In this document: positions 1-7,090 of the stretch, piece after piece | How positions within the stretch are numbered: the stretch's first letter is position 1 | Layout: every line of letters begins with the position of its first letter | DNA from: Kordia jejudonensis | GTDB lineage: Bacteria; Bacteroidota; Bacteroidia; Flavobacteriales; Flavobacteriaceae | Direction of reading: 5' to 3' | Length of the DNA stretch: 64,000 bases | Assembly: GCF_001005315.1 (NCBI RefSeq) | Contig: NZ_LBMG01000021.1 | Coordinates: 49,752-113,751 of the forward strand | Notes under the pieces: generated by a model | Told to the model about the DNA's origin: nothing | Databases searched by the model: none | What the model saw: only the letters and a program-made list of their open reading frames with translations | Position numbers and translations under genes: made by a program

Positions 1-168
1 ATTTTACTTTGTATCAACTACAACGATCTATGTATTCGTTTCTGAAGGTTGATTACGTCTAAAATTAATAAAAGAAAATGAACTAAAGACAAGTTTACGT
101 AAATAAAACTTCGCGTAAAACGTACTAACTTTTCACAACCACTGATTCATAAATCGACGGTTACAATC

Positions 169-198
169 TTTGTTTTTTGAGCTGTTCCGTTATACTTT
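169..198 (+). promoter_or_regulatory. candidate promoter of the first GG-leader peptide gene
   Basis: TTTG at 169-172 is followed after exactly 18 bases by TATACTTT at 191-198, resembling the Bacteroidota TTTG/TAnnTTTG promoter. The start codon lies 32 bases beyond. The second precursor gene, on the minus strand near 4.7 kb, has the same TTG-N18-TATACTTT arrangement, which supports both. Confidence 0.5.
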
Positions 199-230
199 CA
201 TGTCAGTATTAATCACAAAATCAAATTATT

Positions 231-386
231 ATGAAAAAAAGAAATTTAAAAACGTTAGATCTTAACAAGAAAGTTGTATCTACATTTAAGGAAATTATTC
301 ATGGCGGAAAAGGATATCCAACGTATTTATCGTTACCGTATTCGGAATGTTGGTGTTGGAGTGCCGATGAAGACACACAACCTTAA
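231..386 (+). CDS. orphan GG-leader RiPP-like precursor peptide (51 aa)
   Basis: Small ORF starting at ATG 231 and ending in TAA. The leader begins MKKRNLKTLDLNKKVVS and ends in Gly-Gly at residues 25-26. This is the LxLxKxxVS...GG leader that annotation pipelines call class I lanthipeptide or natural product precursor in Bacteroidota. The 25-residue core contains a Cys-Trp-Cys-Trp stretch plus Ser, Thr and Tyr. It has its own promoter-like sequence and a tight hairpin terminator after the stop, so it looks like a monocistronic gene. Its leader shares LNKKVVSTFK exactly with the peptide at 57157. No LanB/LanC, radical-SAM maturase or C39 exporter lies in the window. The product type (lanthipeptide or other) is inference. 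Confidence 0.72.
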   Translation: MKKRNLKTLDLNKKVVSTFKEIIHGGKGYPTYLSLPYSECWCWSADEDTQP

Positions 387-398
387 ATGTTACGTGAT

Positions 399-423
399 AA
401 AACGGGCTTCGGCTCGTTTTTTT
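399..423. terminator. bidirectional hairpin terminator with TTCG loop
   Basis: A short stem (aacgggc / gctcgtt with one G-T pair) closes on TTCG and is followed by seven T on the plus strand. On the minus strand the hairpin is followed by TTTTATC. It serves the small peptide gene and overlaps the stop codon of the convergent helicase. Confidence 0.7.
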
Positions 424-1768
424 ACTTCTTTTTATTGCGCTTATTATAATTTTTATCGCCTCGTGTTTTTGGCTTTTTATACTTTTTGGCAATTTCTCTT
501 CGGTACGATCCACCTTGATTGGTTTTCTTGTTCTTTTCTTTCTTTTCATGAAAACCTGGCGCCAATCCTGTCGTTTTTGACGGATTATTAATCTCGCGAA
601 TACGGGTTTGTTCCTCAGGTGCTAACTCGCTAGAAATTGCTACTTCTTCTGGGAAATCAAGTTGCGGTATTTCATATTTCATCAAAGTTTCAATCGCTTC
701 TTTGTCTTCTTTTTCTTTGGCAGTGAAAAACAAAATACTATTTCCTTTCGCTTCAGCTCTTCCCGTTCGACCAATACGATGCATGTAGTTTTCAGGGTAA
801 TTTGGCGTGTTGAAGTTGAATACATGTGTAATCATTTCCAAATCTAAACCACGCGCCATTACATCGGTTGCAATTAAAATACGATTTACACCTTCATTAA
901 ATTGATTGATGGAACGCAAACGGTAATTTTGTGTTTTGTTGGAATGAATCACGCAGGCTTCTTCACCAAATTCAGGTTTCAAACACTCAAACAAACGATC
1001 GGCAATGCGTTTATTTGAAATAAACACCAATACTTTGCTATATGTTTCCGCATCTTTCAATAAATGTTTCAACAAATTTACCTTCGTGTAGAAATTCTGA
1101 ACCGCATAACACGTCTGTGAAATATTGTCCAAAGGTGTTCCGCTTACCGCGATAGAAATGGTATGTGGCGTTACAAAAAAATCGTCAATCAACACACGAA
1201 CATCATCTGTCATCGTTGCCGAAAACATAATATTCTGACGTTGTTCAGGAAGCAATTCTAAAATATTGGTAATCTGAAACCGAAAGCCCAAATCTAGCAT
1301 GACATCAACTTCATCAATTACTAGTTTTTTAATCGATTTCAATTGCAAAGCTCTACTCAGCACCAAATCGTACAAACGTCCTGGTGTAGCCACAACAATA
1401 TCTGCGCCTTGTTGCAGGTTTTGTGCTTGTGCATTCATATTGACGCCACCATACACACCTACAGTTCGGACGTTTATGTATTTTGCAAACAATTCAATTT
1501 GCTCTACTACCTGAACTACCAATTCTCGTGTTGGTACCAAAACTAAAATTCGTGGATTTACTTGCTTTGAGAATTTCAAATCACGCAACAAAGGCAACAT
1601 GTAGGCAAATGTTTTTCCAGTTCCTGTTTGTGCAATTCCTACGACATCTTTTCCTGAACGAATCACTGAAAATGATTGTTCCTGAATAGGCGTTGGTGTC
1701 GTAAAACCTAAGTCTTCAATAGCATATTGCAATTGATTTGATAAGTCAAAATCCTGAAAAGTTGCCAT
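422..1768 (-). CDS. DEAD-box family ATP-dependent RNA helicase, RhlE-like
   Basis: Cytoplasmic RNA helicase of about 448 residues, expected to act in ribosome assembly or mRNA turnover. Visible motifs in order: Q motif (GFTTPTPIQ, about 21-29), Walker A AQTGTGKT (46-53), PTREL (79-83), TPGR, motif II DEVD (152-155), SAT (183-185), ARGLD, and HRIGRTGR in the second RecA domain. The C-terminal tail of about 60 residues is Lys/Arg/Asn-rich, as in RhlE-type proteins. The start at MATFQDFD is preferred over an upstream in-frame Met because it lies just before the Q motif. Motif II has Val in place of Ala (DEVD). No operon partner is evident. Confidence 0.93.
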   Translation of the reverse strand: MATFQDFDLSNQLQYAIEDLGFTTPTPIQEQSFSVIRSGKDVVGIAQTGTGKTFAYMLPLLRDLKFSKQVNPRILVLVPTRELVVQVVEQIELFAKYINVRTVGVYGGVNMNAQAQNLQQGADIVVATPGRLYDLVLSRALQLKSIKKLVIDEVDVMLDLGFRFQITNILELLPEQRQNIMFSATMTDDVRVLIDDFFVTPHTISIAVSGTPLDNISQTCYAVQNFYTKVNLLKHLLKDAETYSKVLVFISNKRIADRLFECLKPEFGEEACVIHSNKTQNYRLRSINQFNEGVNRILIATDVMARGLDLEMITHVFNFNTPNYPENYMHRIGRTGRAEAKGNSILFFTAKEKEDKEAIETLMKYEIPQLDFPEEVAISSELAPEEQTRIREINNPSKTTGLAPGFHEKKEKNKKTNQGGSYRREIAKKYKKPKTRGDKNYNKRNKKK

Positions 1769-1884
1769 AACGGTGTAAATTTTGCGCAAATGTAGTGTAT
1801 TTCAAATCATTAACAAGAAGCAAAAGCACTAACATTTTATTCGCTAGCTTTTAATTTTATAAGATTTAAAAAATTATACATAAA

Positions 1885-1913
1885 AAAATCCAGACATGCT
1901 ACATCTGGATTTT
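1885..1913 (-). terminator. terminator of the T9SS beta-helix gene
   Basis: Stem AAATCCAGA / TCTGGATTT with a 9-base loop. Read on the minus strand it is followed by a T run, and it sits 25 bases past the stop of the gene ending at 1939. Confidence 0.7.
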
Positions 1914-1938
1914 CATATATTTTAATACTATGTATGTT

Positions 1939-3237
1939 TTACTCTTTTACAATTTTACTGGTTACGATACCTTTATTCGTTTTAAGTTTCATAATGTATA
2001 CACTTGCTGGTAACCTGTCTAGGGAAATACTAAATGAAGCACTGTTTTGTAGTGTATTTTTGTACACCAATTGTCCTTCAATGGAAAACAGCGAAATTTC
2101 AACATTCTGTAAGGTATTATTCAATTGTACAGTAACTGTATCAGATGAAGGATTTGGGTAGATTGTGCTTAAAATAGCTTCAAATTCTTCGTTAGACAAT
2201 GGTGGCGGTGCTGGTAAAGTAGGATCTTTTATTGTATTTGCTGTAATTTGTGTACATGTAGGATCGTAAATAGAATAATTGAACAAGCCTAAATTTACAT
2301 CATCATAACCATCTTTTAGTTTTGCTTCTATAGCGGCAACATCTTCTAAGCACCAACAATTGCTTGTTAAATCTTTATTGATATTGTCTAAATTTTCAAC
2401 ATTGTACGTGGTATTGTCGCAAATCGTATTTTCTTCAATAACTGCGGCACCTCCACTGTAATTTCCTGTTTTAATTCCTACATCGTTGTTTGAAATATCA
2501 CTATTTCGTATTTCAAAACCTTCAAAAAAACTTTGCACGCCAATGGTATTATTGGTAATTACGGTATTGTCAATAACTCCGCGTCCACCATACAAAGCGG
2601 TTCCATTGTTTGTAAATGTAGAGTTGTATATACTTATGCGTTCTGTTTGATACAATCCAAAATCATTATTCGTAAATGTAGCATTTGTAACAATTTTATC
2701 CGCTTGCGTAATACCATACGTATTGTTGTTAAACTCACAATAATCCATATTGATGTCATACGCTGTATATCCTCCAACGGCAGTTGTATTATTTTCAAAT
2801 TTACAGTGCGAATAGTAAATTGGACCACCATCATGACAGCATTCTGCATGTGTGGAAGTACTAGCGTATTCAAAATTGCAATATTCAAAACTAGCTTTTG
2901 CGCCTAATGAATTTTTAATTTGAACGCCAGTCCAATCGCCTTTATTTGGTGTGGTGGCATTTGAAGTAAACGTAATTCTGTTGGAACTGTTTCCAATGGC
3001 AATCAATTCACCTCTAATTTCAAGACGTTTTCCACTGTCAAATTTAAATTCGACACCAGGTTCAATTGTCAGCGTAAAATTTGGAAATAACACAAGATGA
3101 TCTGTTACAATATAAGGGCTATTTGCCAGCGTGTATGTTGTGTTTGCAAAAATACCACCACTCACATTGGTTTGCGCTAATGCAAAGTTGAAAGCAAAAA
3201 TGGTACATAAAAATAGGTAACGTAATTTTTTTATCAT
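1939..3237 (-). CDS. secreted right-handed beta-helix protein with T9SS sorting domain
   Basis: About 432 residues. Residues 1-22 are a typical Sec signal peptide (MIKKLRYLFL..., ending FALAQ). The middle holds repeated short segments rich in Asn, Thr and Gly (NNTYGITQ, NNDFGLYQ, NNDVGIKT), the pattern of a pectate-lyase-like parallel beta helix. The last 70 or so residues form a type A T9SS C-terminal domain: YPNPSSDTV, then a beta-rich stretch ending in KIVKE. The protein is therefore expected outside the outer membrane or on the cell surface. The start was set at the Met opening the signal peptide, not the Met 25 codons upstream. The ligand or enzymatic role is not apparent. Confidence 0.85.
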   Translation of the reverse strand: MIKKLRYLFLCTIFAFNFALAQTNVSGGIFANTTYTLANSPYIVTDHLVLFPNFTLTIEPGVEFKFDSGKRLEIRGELIAIGNSSNRITFTSNATTPNKGDWTGVQIKNSLGAKASFEYCNFEYASTSTHAECCHDGGPIYYSHCKFENNTTAVGGYTAYDINMDYCEFNNNTYGITQADKIVTNATFTNNDFGLYQTERISIYNSTFTNNGTALYGGRGVIDNTVITNNTIGVQSFFEGFEIRNSDISNNDVGIKTGNYSGGAAVIEENTICDNTTYNVENLDNINKDLTSNCWCLEDVAAIEAKLKDGYDDVNLGLFNYSIYDPTCTQITANTIKDPTLPAPPPLSNEEFEAILSTIYPNPSSDTVTVQLNNTLQNVEISLFSIEGQLVYKNTLQNSASFSISLDRLPASVYIMKLKTNKGIVTSKIVKE

Positions 3238-3414
3238 GGTTTTAATTTTAATTGACACAAATATAAAAGGAAATTTAAAGTTTATCTTATTTAAACAAAC
3301 CAACTTGTACATATCATAAAATATCTTCTTTCTTTTTTAAGGTTTTGGAGATGAATATTCGTAATCCGTTAAAATCTAACAATATAAAATGACTTTAACT
3401 AGTATTTTTAATTG

Positions 3415-4326
3415 TTACTCATTTTCTATATGTTTCTCTTCCTGTTTATACAACGCTGGCGATAACTTTTTGAGTCCTTCTTTGGTTAAATATTTGGTTA
3501 AAATTCCACCTTTAATATTATTTACATCAAATTCGATGATAAATGCATTCGGATCAATTTTTTCAATAAGATTGTAGGTTCTTCGAATATCAATTCGGTT
3601 AATTACGGTATGAATAATATCCTTGTCAGATTGTGCGCCGCGTTTTCCATATCCTCTAGCGCCTTTGTACAGCGTAGTTCCTGTGCCAACTTGTTTGATG
3701 AGTTCCAATTCAATTTCTGTTGAATGTTCAGAAACAATCATCAAGCCGACGAAATCTTCAAAACCTTCAATCATTAAGTCAATAATTTTGGCAGTAACCA
3801 AAAAGGTCAAAATTGAATACATGGCAATTTCTACTGAAAGCACTTTGGCAGTAATGGCAAATAATACCGCATTAAATACTAAAATTACTTTTCCAATACT
3901 GATGCCCAAACGTTCATTAATGAAGATTCCTAATATCTCAGAACCGTCTAAAACGGCACCATTTTTAATAGTTAAACCAATTCCAGCACCTAAAAACAAT
4001 CCGCCAAAAATGGCAATGAGTAACTTGTCTTCAGTTATGATTGTAAAATTTTCAAAGTGAATAAAAATTGCCAAACCGATGATAGAAAGAATTGATTTTA
4101 TAAAAATTCGTTTGGTGAGTGTAAACCAAGCTAAAATTAGAAACGGAATACTGACAATCAGTAAGATAATTGAAATATCAACCTTATAAAGTTCACTGAG
4201 TAAAATAGCAATTCCTGTGGCGCCACCATCTAAAAAGCCGTTTGGTAGCAAAAACATTTTTAGTCCAATACTCGCCAAAAGAATTCCGATAAAAATTTGA
4301 AAAATTTCTGAAAGTAGTCGTTTCAT
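3415..4326 (-). CDS. YitT family membrane protein with DUF2179 domain
   Basis: About 303 residues. The N-terminal two thirds hold five or six hydrophobic helices, with the family-like segments LPNGFLDGGATGIA and FLGAGIGLTIKNGAVLDGSE. The C-terminal part (from about residue 205) is a soluble alpha/beta domain matching DUF2179: TLYKGARGYGKRG followed by IHTVINRIDIRR. YitT proteins are inner-membrane proteins of unknown transport function. The gene stands alone, between the beta-helix gene and a small peptide gene on the same strand. Confidence 0.88.
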   Translation of the reverse strand: MKRLLSEIFQIFIGILLASIGLKMFLLPNGFLDGGATGIAILLSELYKVDISIILLIVSIPFLILAWFTLTKRIFIKSILSIIGLAIFIHFENFTIITEDKLLIAIFGGLFLGAGIGLTIKNGAVLDGSEILGIFINERLGISIGKVILVFNAVLFAITAKVLSVEIAMYSILTFLVTAKIIDLMIEGFEDFVGLMIVSEHSTEIELELIKQVGTGTTLYKGARGYGKRGAQSDKDIIHTVINRIDIRRTYNLIEKIDPNAFIIEFDVNNIKGGILTKYLTKEGLKKLSPALYKQEEKHIENE

Positions 4327-4461
4327 GTAACACGTGTTGGTTTGTGAAATATTTTTTCAAAAGATAACGAAAACTTGTAGTCAAATAAACAAAAAAGGTA
4401 TTTAATATGTATTGAAGCACTTTTATGAAGATGTGTGTTCAATTAAAAAAAGAAAAAAATA

Positions 4462-4479
4462 AGCGAACCGAAGTTCGCT
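4462..4479 (-). terminator. terminator of the second GG-leader peptide gene
   Basis: Perfect 7-bp stem AGCGAAC / GTTCGCT with loop CGAA. On the minus strand it is followed by TTATTTTTTT, directly downstream of the gene ending at 4490. Confidence 0.75.
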
Positions 4480-4489
4480 CATTACACGA

Positions 4490-4705
4490 TTAATTATCTT
4501 GCTTTGGCTTTGGAACTTGCAAATCGCACACAATTCCATCTTCGCAATGTGTATTGATGCATGTTCCTTCTGATCCACCTGGCGCACATGCAACTCCTGG
4601 AAGCATAGATAGTAATGCAGATGTTCCTCCTTTGATATCAGCGGAATTTAAACTTGAAATTGACTTTTTGTTGAGTTGTAATGACTTGAAATTTCTTTTT
4701 TTCAT
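4490..4705 (-). CDS. orphan GG-leader RiPP-like precursor peptide (71 aa)
   Basis: The leader begins MKKRNFKSLQLNKKSIS and ends IKGG, with Gly-Gly at 26-27. It matches position by position the leaders encoded at 231 and 57157. The core of about 44 residues has four Cys (ACAP, GTCINTHC, IVCD), several Ser and Thr, and a Pro/Lys-rich charged tail. The gene has its own TTG-N18-TATACTTT promoter-like sequence and its own hairpin terminator. The maturation enzyme must be encoded elsewhere, if one exists. An unmodified disulfide-linked secreted peptide is an alternative. Confidence 0.75.
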   Translation of the reverse strand: MKKRNFKSLQLNKKSISSLNSADIKGGTSALLSMLPGVACAPGGSEGTCINTHCEDGIVCDLQVPKPKQDN

Positions 4706-4733
4706 GATTTAAATTTTTAAAAATTAGATCATA

Positions 4734-4762
4734 AAAGTATACGATTTGCTGTGTGAAGACAA
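4734..4762 (-). promoter_or_regulatory. candidate promoter of the second GG-leader peptide gene
   Basis: Read on the minus strand: TTG, an 18-base spacer, then TATACTTT, followed 28 bases later by the start codon. Spacing and -7 sequence equal those at 169-198. Confidence 0.5.
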
Positions 4763-4831
4763 CAAGCAGTAGTGCCCATTTATAAATGAGGAAGTATAGT
4801 ATTTGATAGTAAAGAATATGAAATGATATAA

Positions 4832-4937
4832 AAAAAAGCTGTCTGAACATAAGTGCAATGAGATTCTGAATTGATACTGAATCAAGTTCAGCACATGTTC
4901 AGAATGACGTTTTTTATACTTTTAAGACAGCTTTTTT
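4832..4937 (-). terminator. long inverted repeat and terminator downstream of the sulfatase, with palindromic insert
   Basis: AAAAAAGCTGTCT at 4832-4844 and AGACAGCTTTTTT at 4925-4937 are a perfect 13-bp inverted repeat, ending in A/T runs as terminators do. The 80 bases between the arms contain further pairing pieces (TCTGAAC with GTTCAGA; ACTGAATCAAGTTCAG). It lies 18 bases beyond the sulfatase stop. Confidence 0.6.
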
Positions 4938-4954
4938 ATGAAAAACAACAATTA

Positions 4955-6490
4955 TTACTGCTGATTTAGTGCAATTGGTCCATCTGATATTGAATTACGA
5001 AGCAAGAGCCGTTTTTCTGCTTCATGCAATTTTTTGGCTAATTCATCTCTGACTGTTTTGTACTCAGGATTGTACGCCAAATTTTCCATTTCATTATCTT
5101 CATTATCTGTCAATTTATACAATTCATACATCGTAGGATAACTTCCCAATGCATGAAAATAATACGCAAATTTCCATTCTTTAGTTCGAATACAACGAAT
5201 ACGATTCGCCGCTAACACTGCCGAAGGATAATCTGCCGAACTTGCTTTGGTGTCGTCAAACGTAAACATAATTTCATCTTGAACGCCTTTGCCATCGGTA
5301 ATAATTGGTAGTAAATTAGTTCCTTGCAATGCTTTAGAAGGTTTCCTTACATTAGCAATTTCTGCCATTGTTGGCATAATATCGATCAATGTCGCTAATT
5401 CGTCTGAAGAACGTTGCGGAATTTTTTCGCCACTTTCATTTTCGCTTGGAAATAGAATTGGATTTGAAAAAACCATCGGAACATTGAGTGTTTCTTCATA
5501 TACATTGAATGCCTTTTGACGCATGCCACCGTGTGCTAATCCCATTTCTCCATGATCAGAAATACGAATTACCAAAGCATCGTCAGCCATTCGATGTCCA
5601 GCAGCATCTTTATGATAGAGTTCGCCGATAAACTCTCCAATTTGCTTGTCAATTTTTGTAAGTGTATGTGCGTAAAAGTTAATATAATTTAGTTTTTTCT
5701 CATCATCAGGCAACGCACCTAAAAGGATGTTTGCAGATTGTACAATCTGAAATTGTGCCATTGGTTTTTTATTTTTCAATAAATCTTCAGTTACAGAATA
5801 TGGCAATCCAACACTTCTTCCAAGCCAATTTTCTTCTGAATATCCATAATTTACACCATTTGGATATGCCAATACATCATGCGGATTTACCAACGAAAGT
5901 ACCAAACAAAACGGCACACGTTTGCCTCCTTTTCCACGAGCACTACGTACTTCTCGTAAAAAATCAATTCCTTGCTGAATGTACATTTCATCATGATTTG
6001 CGTAACCGCCACCAAAGTTTTGTGGTTTTACATCTTCTCCCGCATCAGGAGCAATCCAGCCTTTAAAACCTGTCAAAGCAATTTCGGAAGCTGTCAATCC
6101 GTTTTCGGTTTCTCCTTTGCTCAAGTGCCATTTCCCACGATATTGTACATTGTATCCTTCGCCAGAAAGCATGCGTGCCATATTGTAGATTTTAGGGTCC
6201 AATTGTGTTTCAGCATCCGAGTAACGTCCACCAAAAGTTAAGGTTTGTGTTACACCGTGTTGAGATGGATACACACCTGTAAAAAGTGTAGTTCTACTTG
6301 GAGAGCACATACAAGAATTGCAAAACGCTTTATTAAAGGTAAAACCATTATCTTTTAAAAATGTCATGGTTTTTAGGTTTTCAGCTTCCCAACCAGCAGG
6401 AAAGTTTCGAGTTGCACGCTCCTGATCTGTAATGATGAGAATCATATCAGGTTTTTCGGGTAATTGGGCTCTTTGTTTTGAAAAGTTCAT
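4955..6490 (-). CDS. type I (formylglycine-dependent) sulfatase without signal peptide
   Basis: About 511 residues, a full-length S1-type sulfatase hydrolysing a sulfate (or possibly phosphonate) ester. The CSPSR motif at 62-66 gives Cys62 as the residue oxidised to formylglycine. D22 in IITDQE, K120/H122 in RGKWHL, and D312-H313 in ISDHGEMG fit the calcium and active-site positions of the family. The N-terminus (MNFSKQRAQLPEKPD) has no hydrophobic signal, so a cytoplasmic location is inferred, unlike the usual periplasmic or surface polysaccharide sulfatases of this phylum. No glycoside hydrolase, SusCD pair or maturase is adjacent, so the substrate is unknown. Confidence 0.88.
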   Translation of the reverse strand: MNFSKQRAQLPEKPDMILIITDQERATRNFPAGWEAENLKTMTFLKDNGFTFNKAFCNSCMCSPSRTTLFTGVYPSQHGVTQTLTFGGRYSDAETQLDPKIYNMARMLSGEGYNVQYRGKWHLSKGETENGLTASEIALTGFKGWIAPDAGEDVKPQNFGGGYANHDEMYIQQGIDFLREVRSARGKGGKRVPFCLVLSLVNPHDVLAYPNGVNYGYSEENWLGRSVGLPYSVTEDLLKNKKPMAQFQIVQSANILLGALPDDEKKLNYINFYAHTLTKIDKQIGEFIGELYHKDAAGHRMADDALVIRISDHGEMGLAHGGMRQKAFNVYEETLNVPMVFSNPILFPSENESGEKIPQRSSDELATLIDIMPTMAEIANVRKPSKALQGTNLLPIITDGKGVQDEIMFTFDDTKASSADYPSAVLAANRIRCIRTKEWKFAYYFHALGSYPTMYELYKLTDNEDNEMENLAYNPEYKTVRDELAKKLHEAEKRLLLRNSISDGPIALNQQ

Positions 6491-6716
6491 AGGATTTCGT
6501 TTTATTTTAAAAGAAATATCTTATAAATTTTCAGTTTATATAAGCGTGCAAATACGCTACTCTAAAAGCAAGTAAAAACACTTAAGCCATTCTTACTTTT
6601 GTCATATTCAAGTTGTTAAATTCAGGGTTTTTTTCCTATCTTTTCACGGTAAAATGGGACACATTTACACTGTATGCTATTTATTAACTCAACAAAAAAC
6701 AAACACAAAAAACATT

Positions 6717-7082
6717 ATGGCAAAACAACCAGAAAAAAAGACAGGACTAAAGAATGCACTTGAAAAATTGAACAATGCCATCGAAGATTTAACGTCCTTA
6801 CACGTACAAACGTATACGGGAACATTGGATATTACTATAGACGATACCAAAGGTTTTTCATCCATTAAAGATGAAATAAAAGCAGCAGCAAATAAGAAAG
6901 ACGGTCAGCTTATTTTGGTAGCAGAAACCTTAGCAAAGTTTGATGGTGATTCGTATAATTTTGTAAAAAAGGATTTGGACGAAGTTCCTGCGGTAACACT
7001 TGAAGTACACAAGAATGCTGTAAAAGCAGGAATTGAAACACGTATTGGCTTGTTAGAATTGTTTAAAGGCGTATTTAACTAA
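6717..7082 (+). CDS. conserved hypothetical cytoplasmic protein (121 aa)
   Basis: I do not recognise this family. The start is placed at MAKQPEKKTG, 21 codons inside the longest frame, because the upstream stretch reads like non-coding leader. The protein is soluble, Lys-rich and predicted alpha/beta, with no signal peptide, membrane helix or metal motif. It ends 8 bases before the next gene, so the two are almost certainly co-transcribed. The pair stands between a divergent sulfatase and a convergent lipoprotein gene. Confidence 0.75.
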   Translation: MAKQPEKKTGLKNALEKLNNAIEDLTSLHVQTYTGTLDITIDDTKGFSSIKDEIKAAANKKDGQLILVAETLAKFDGDSYNFVKKDLDEVPAVTLEVHKNAVKAGIETRIGLLELFKGVFN

Positions 7083-7090
7083 CAAACGCA

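Noticed and set aside
274..591. Open frame of 105 codons on the plus strand at the left end
   Set aside because: It overlaps the GG-leader peptide in another frame, runs through a terminator and then opposite the helicase 3' end. Composition is Phe/Tyr-rich noise.
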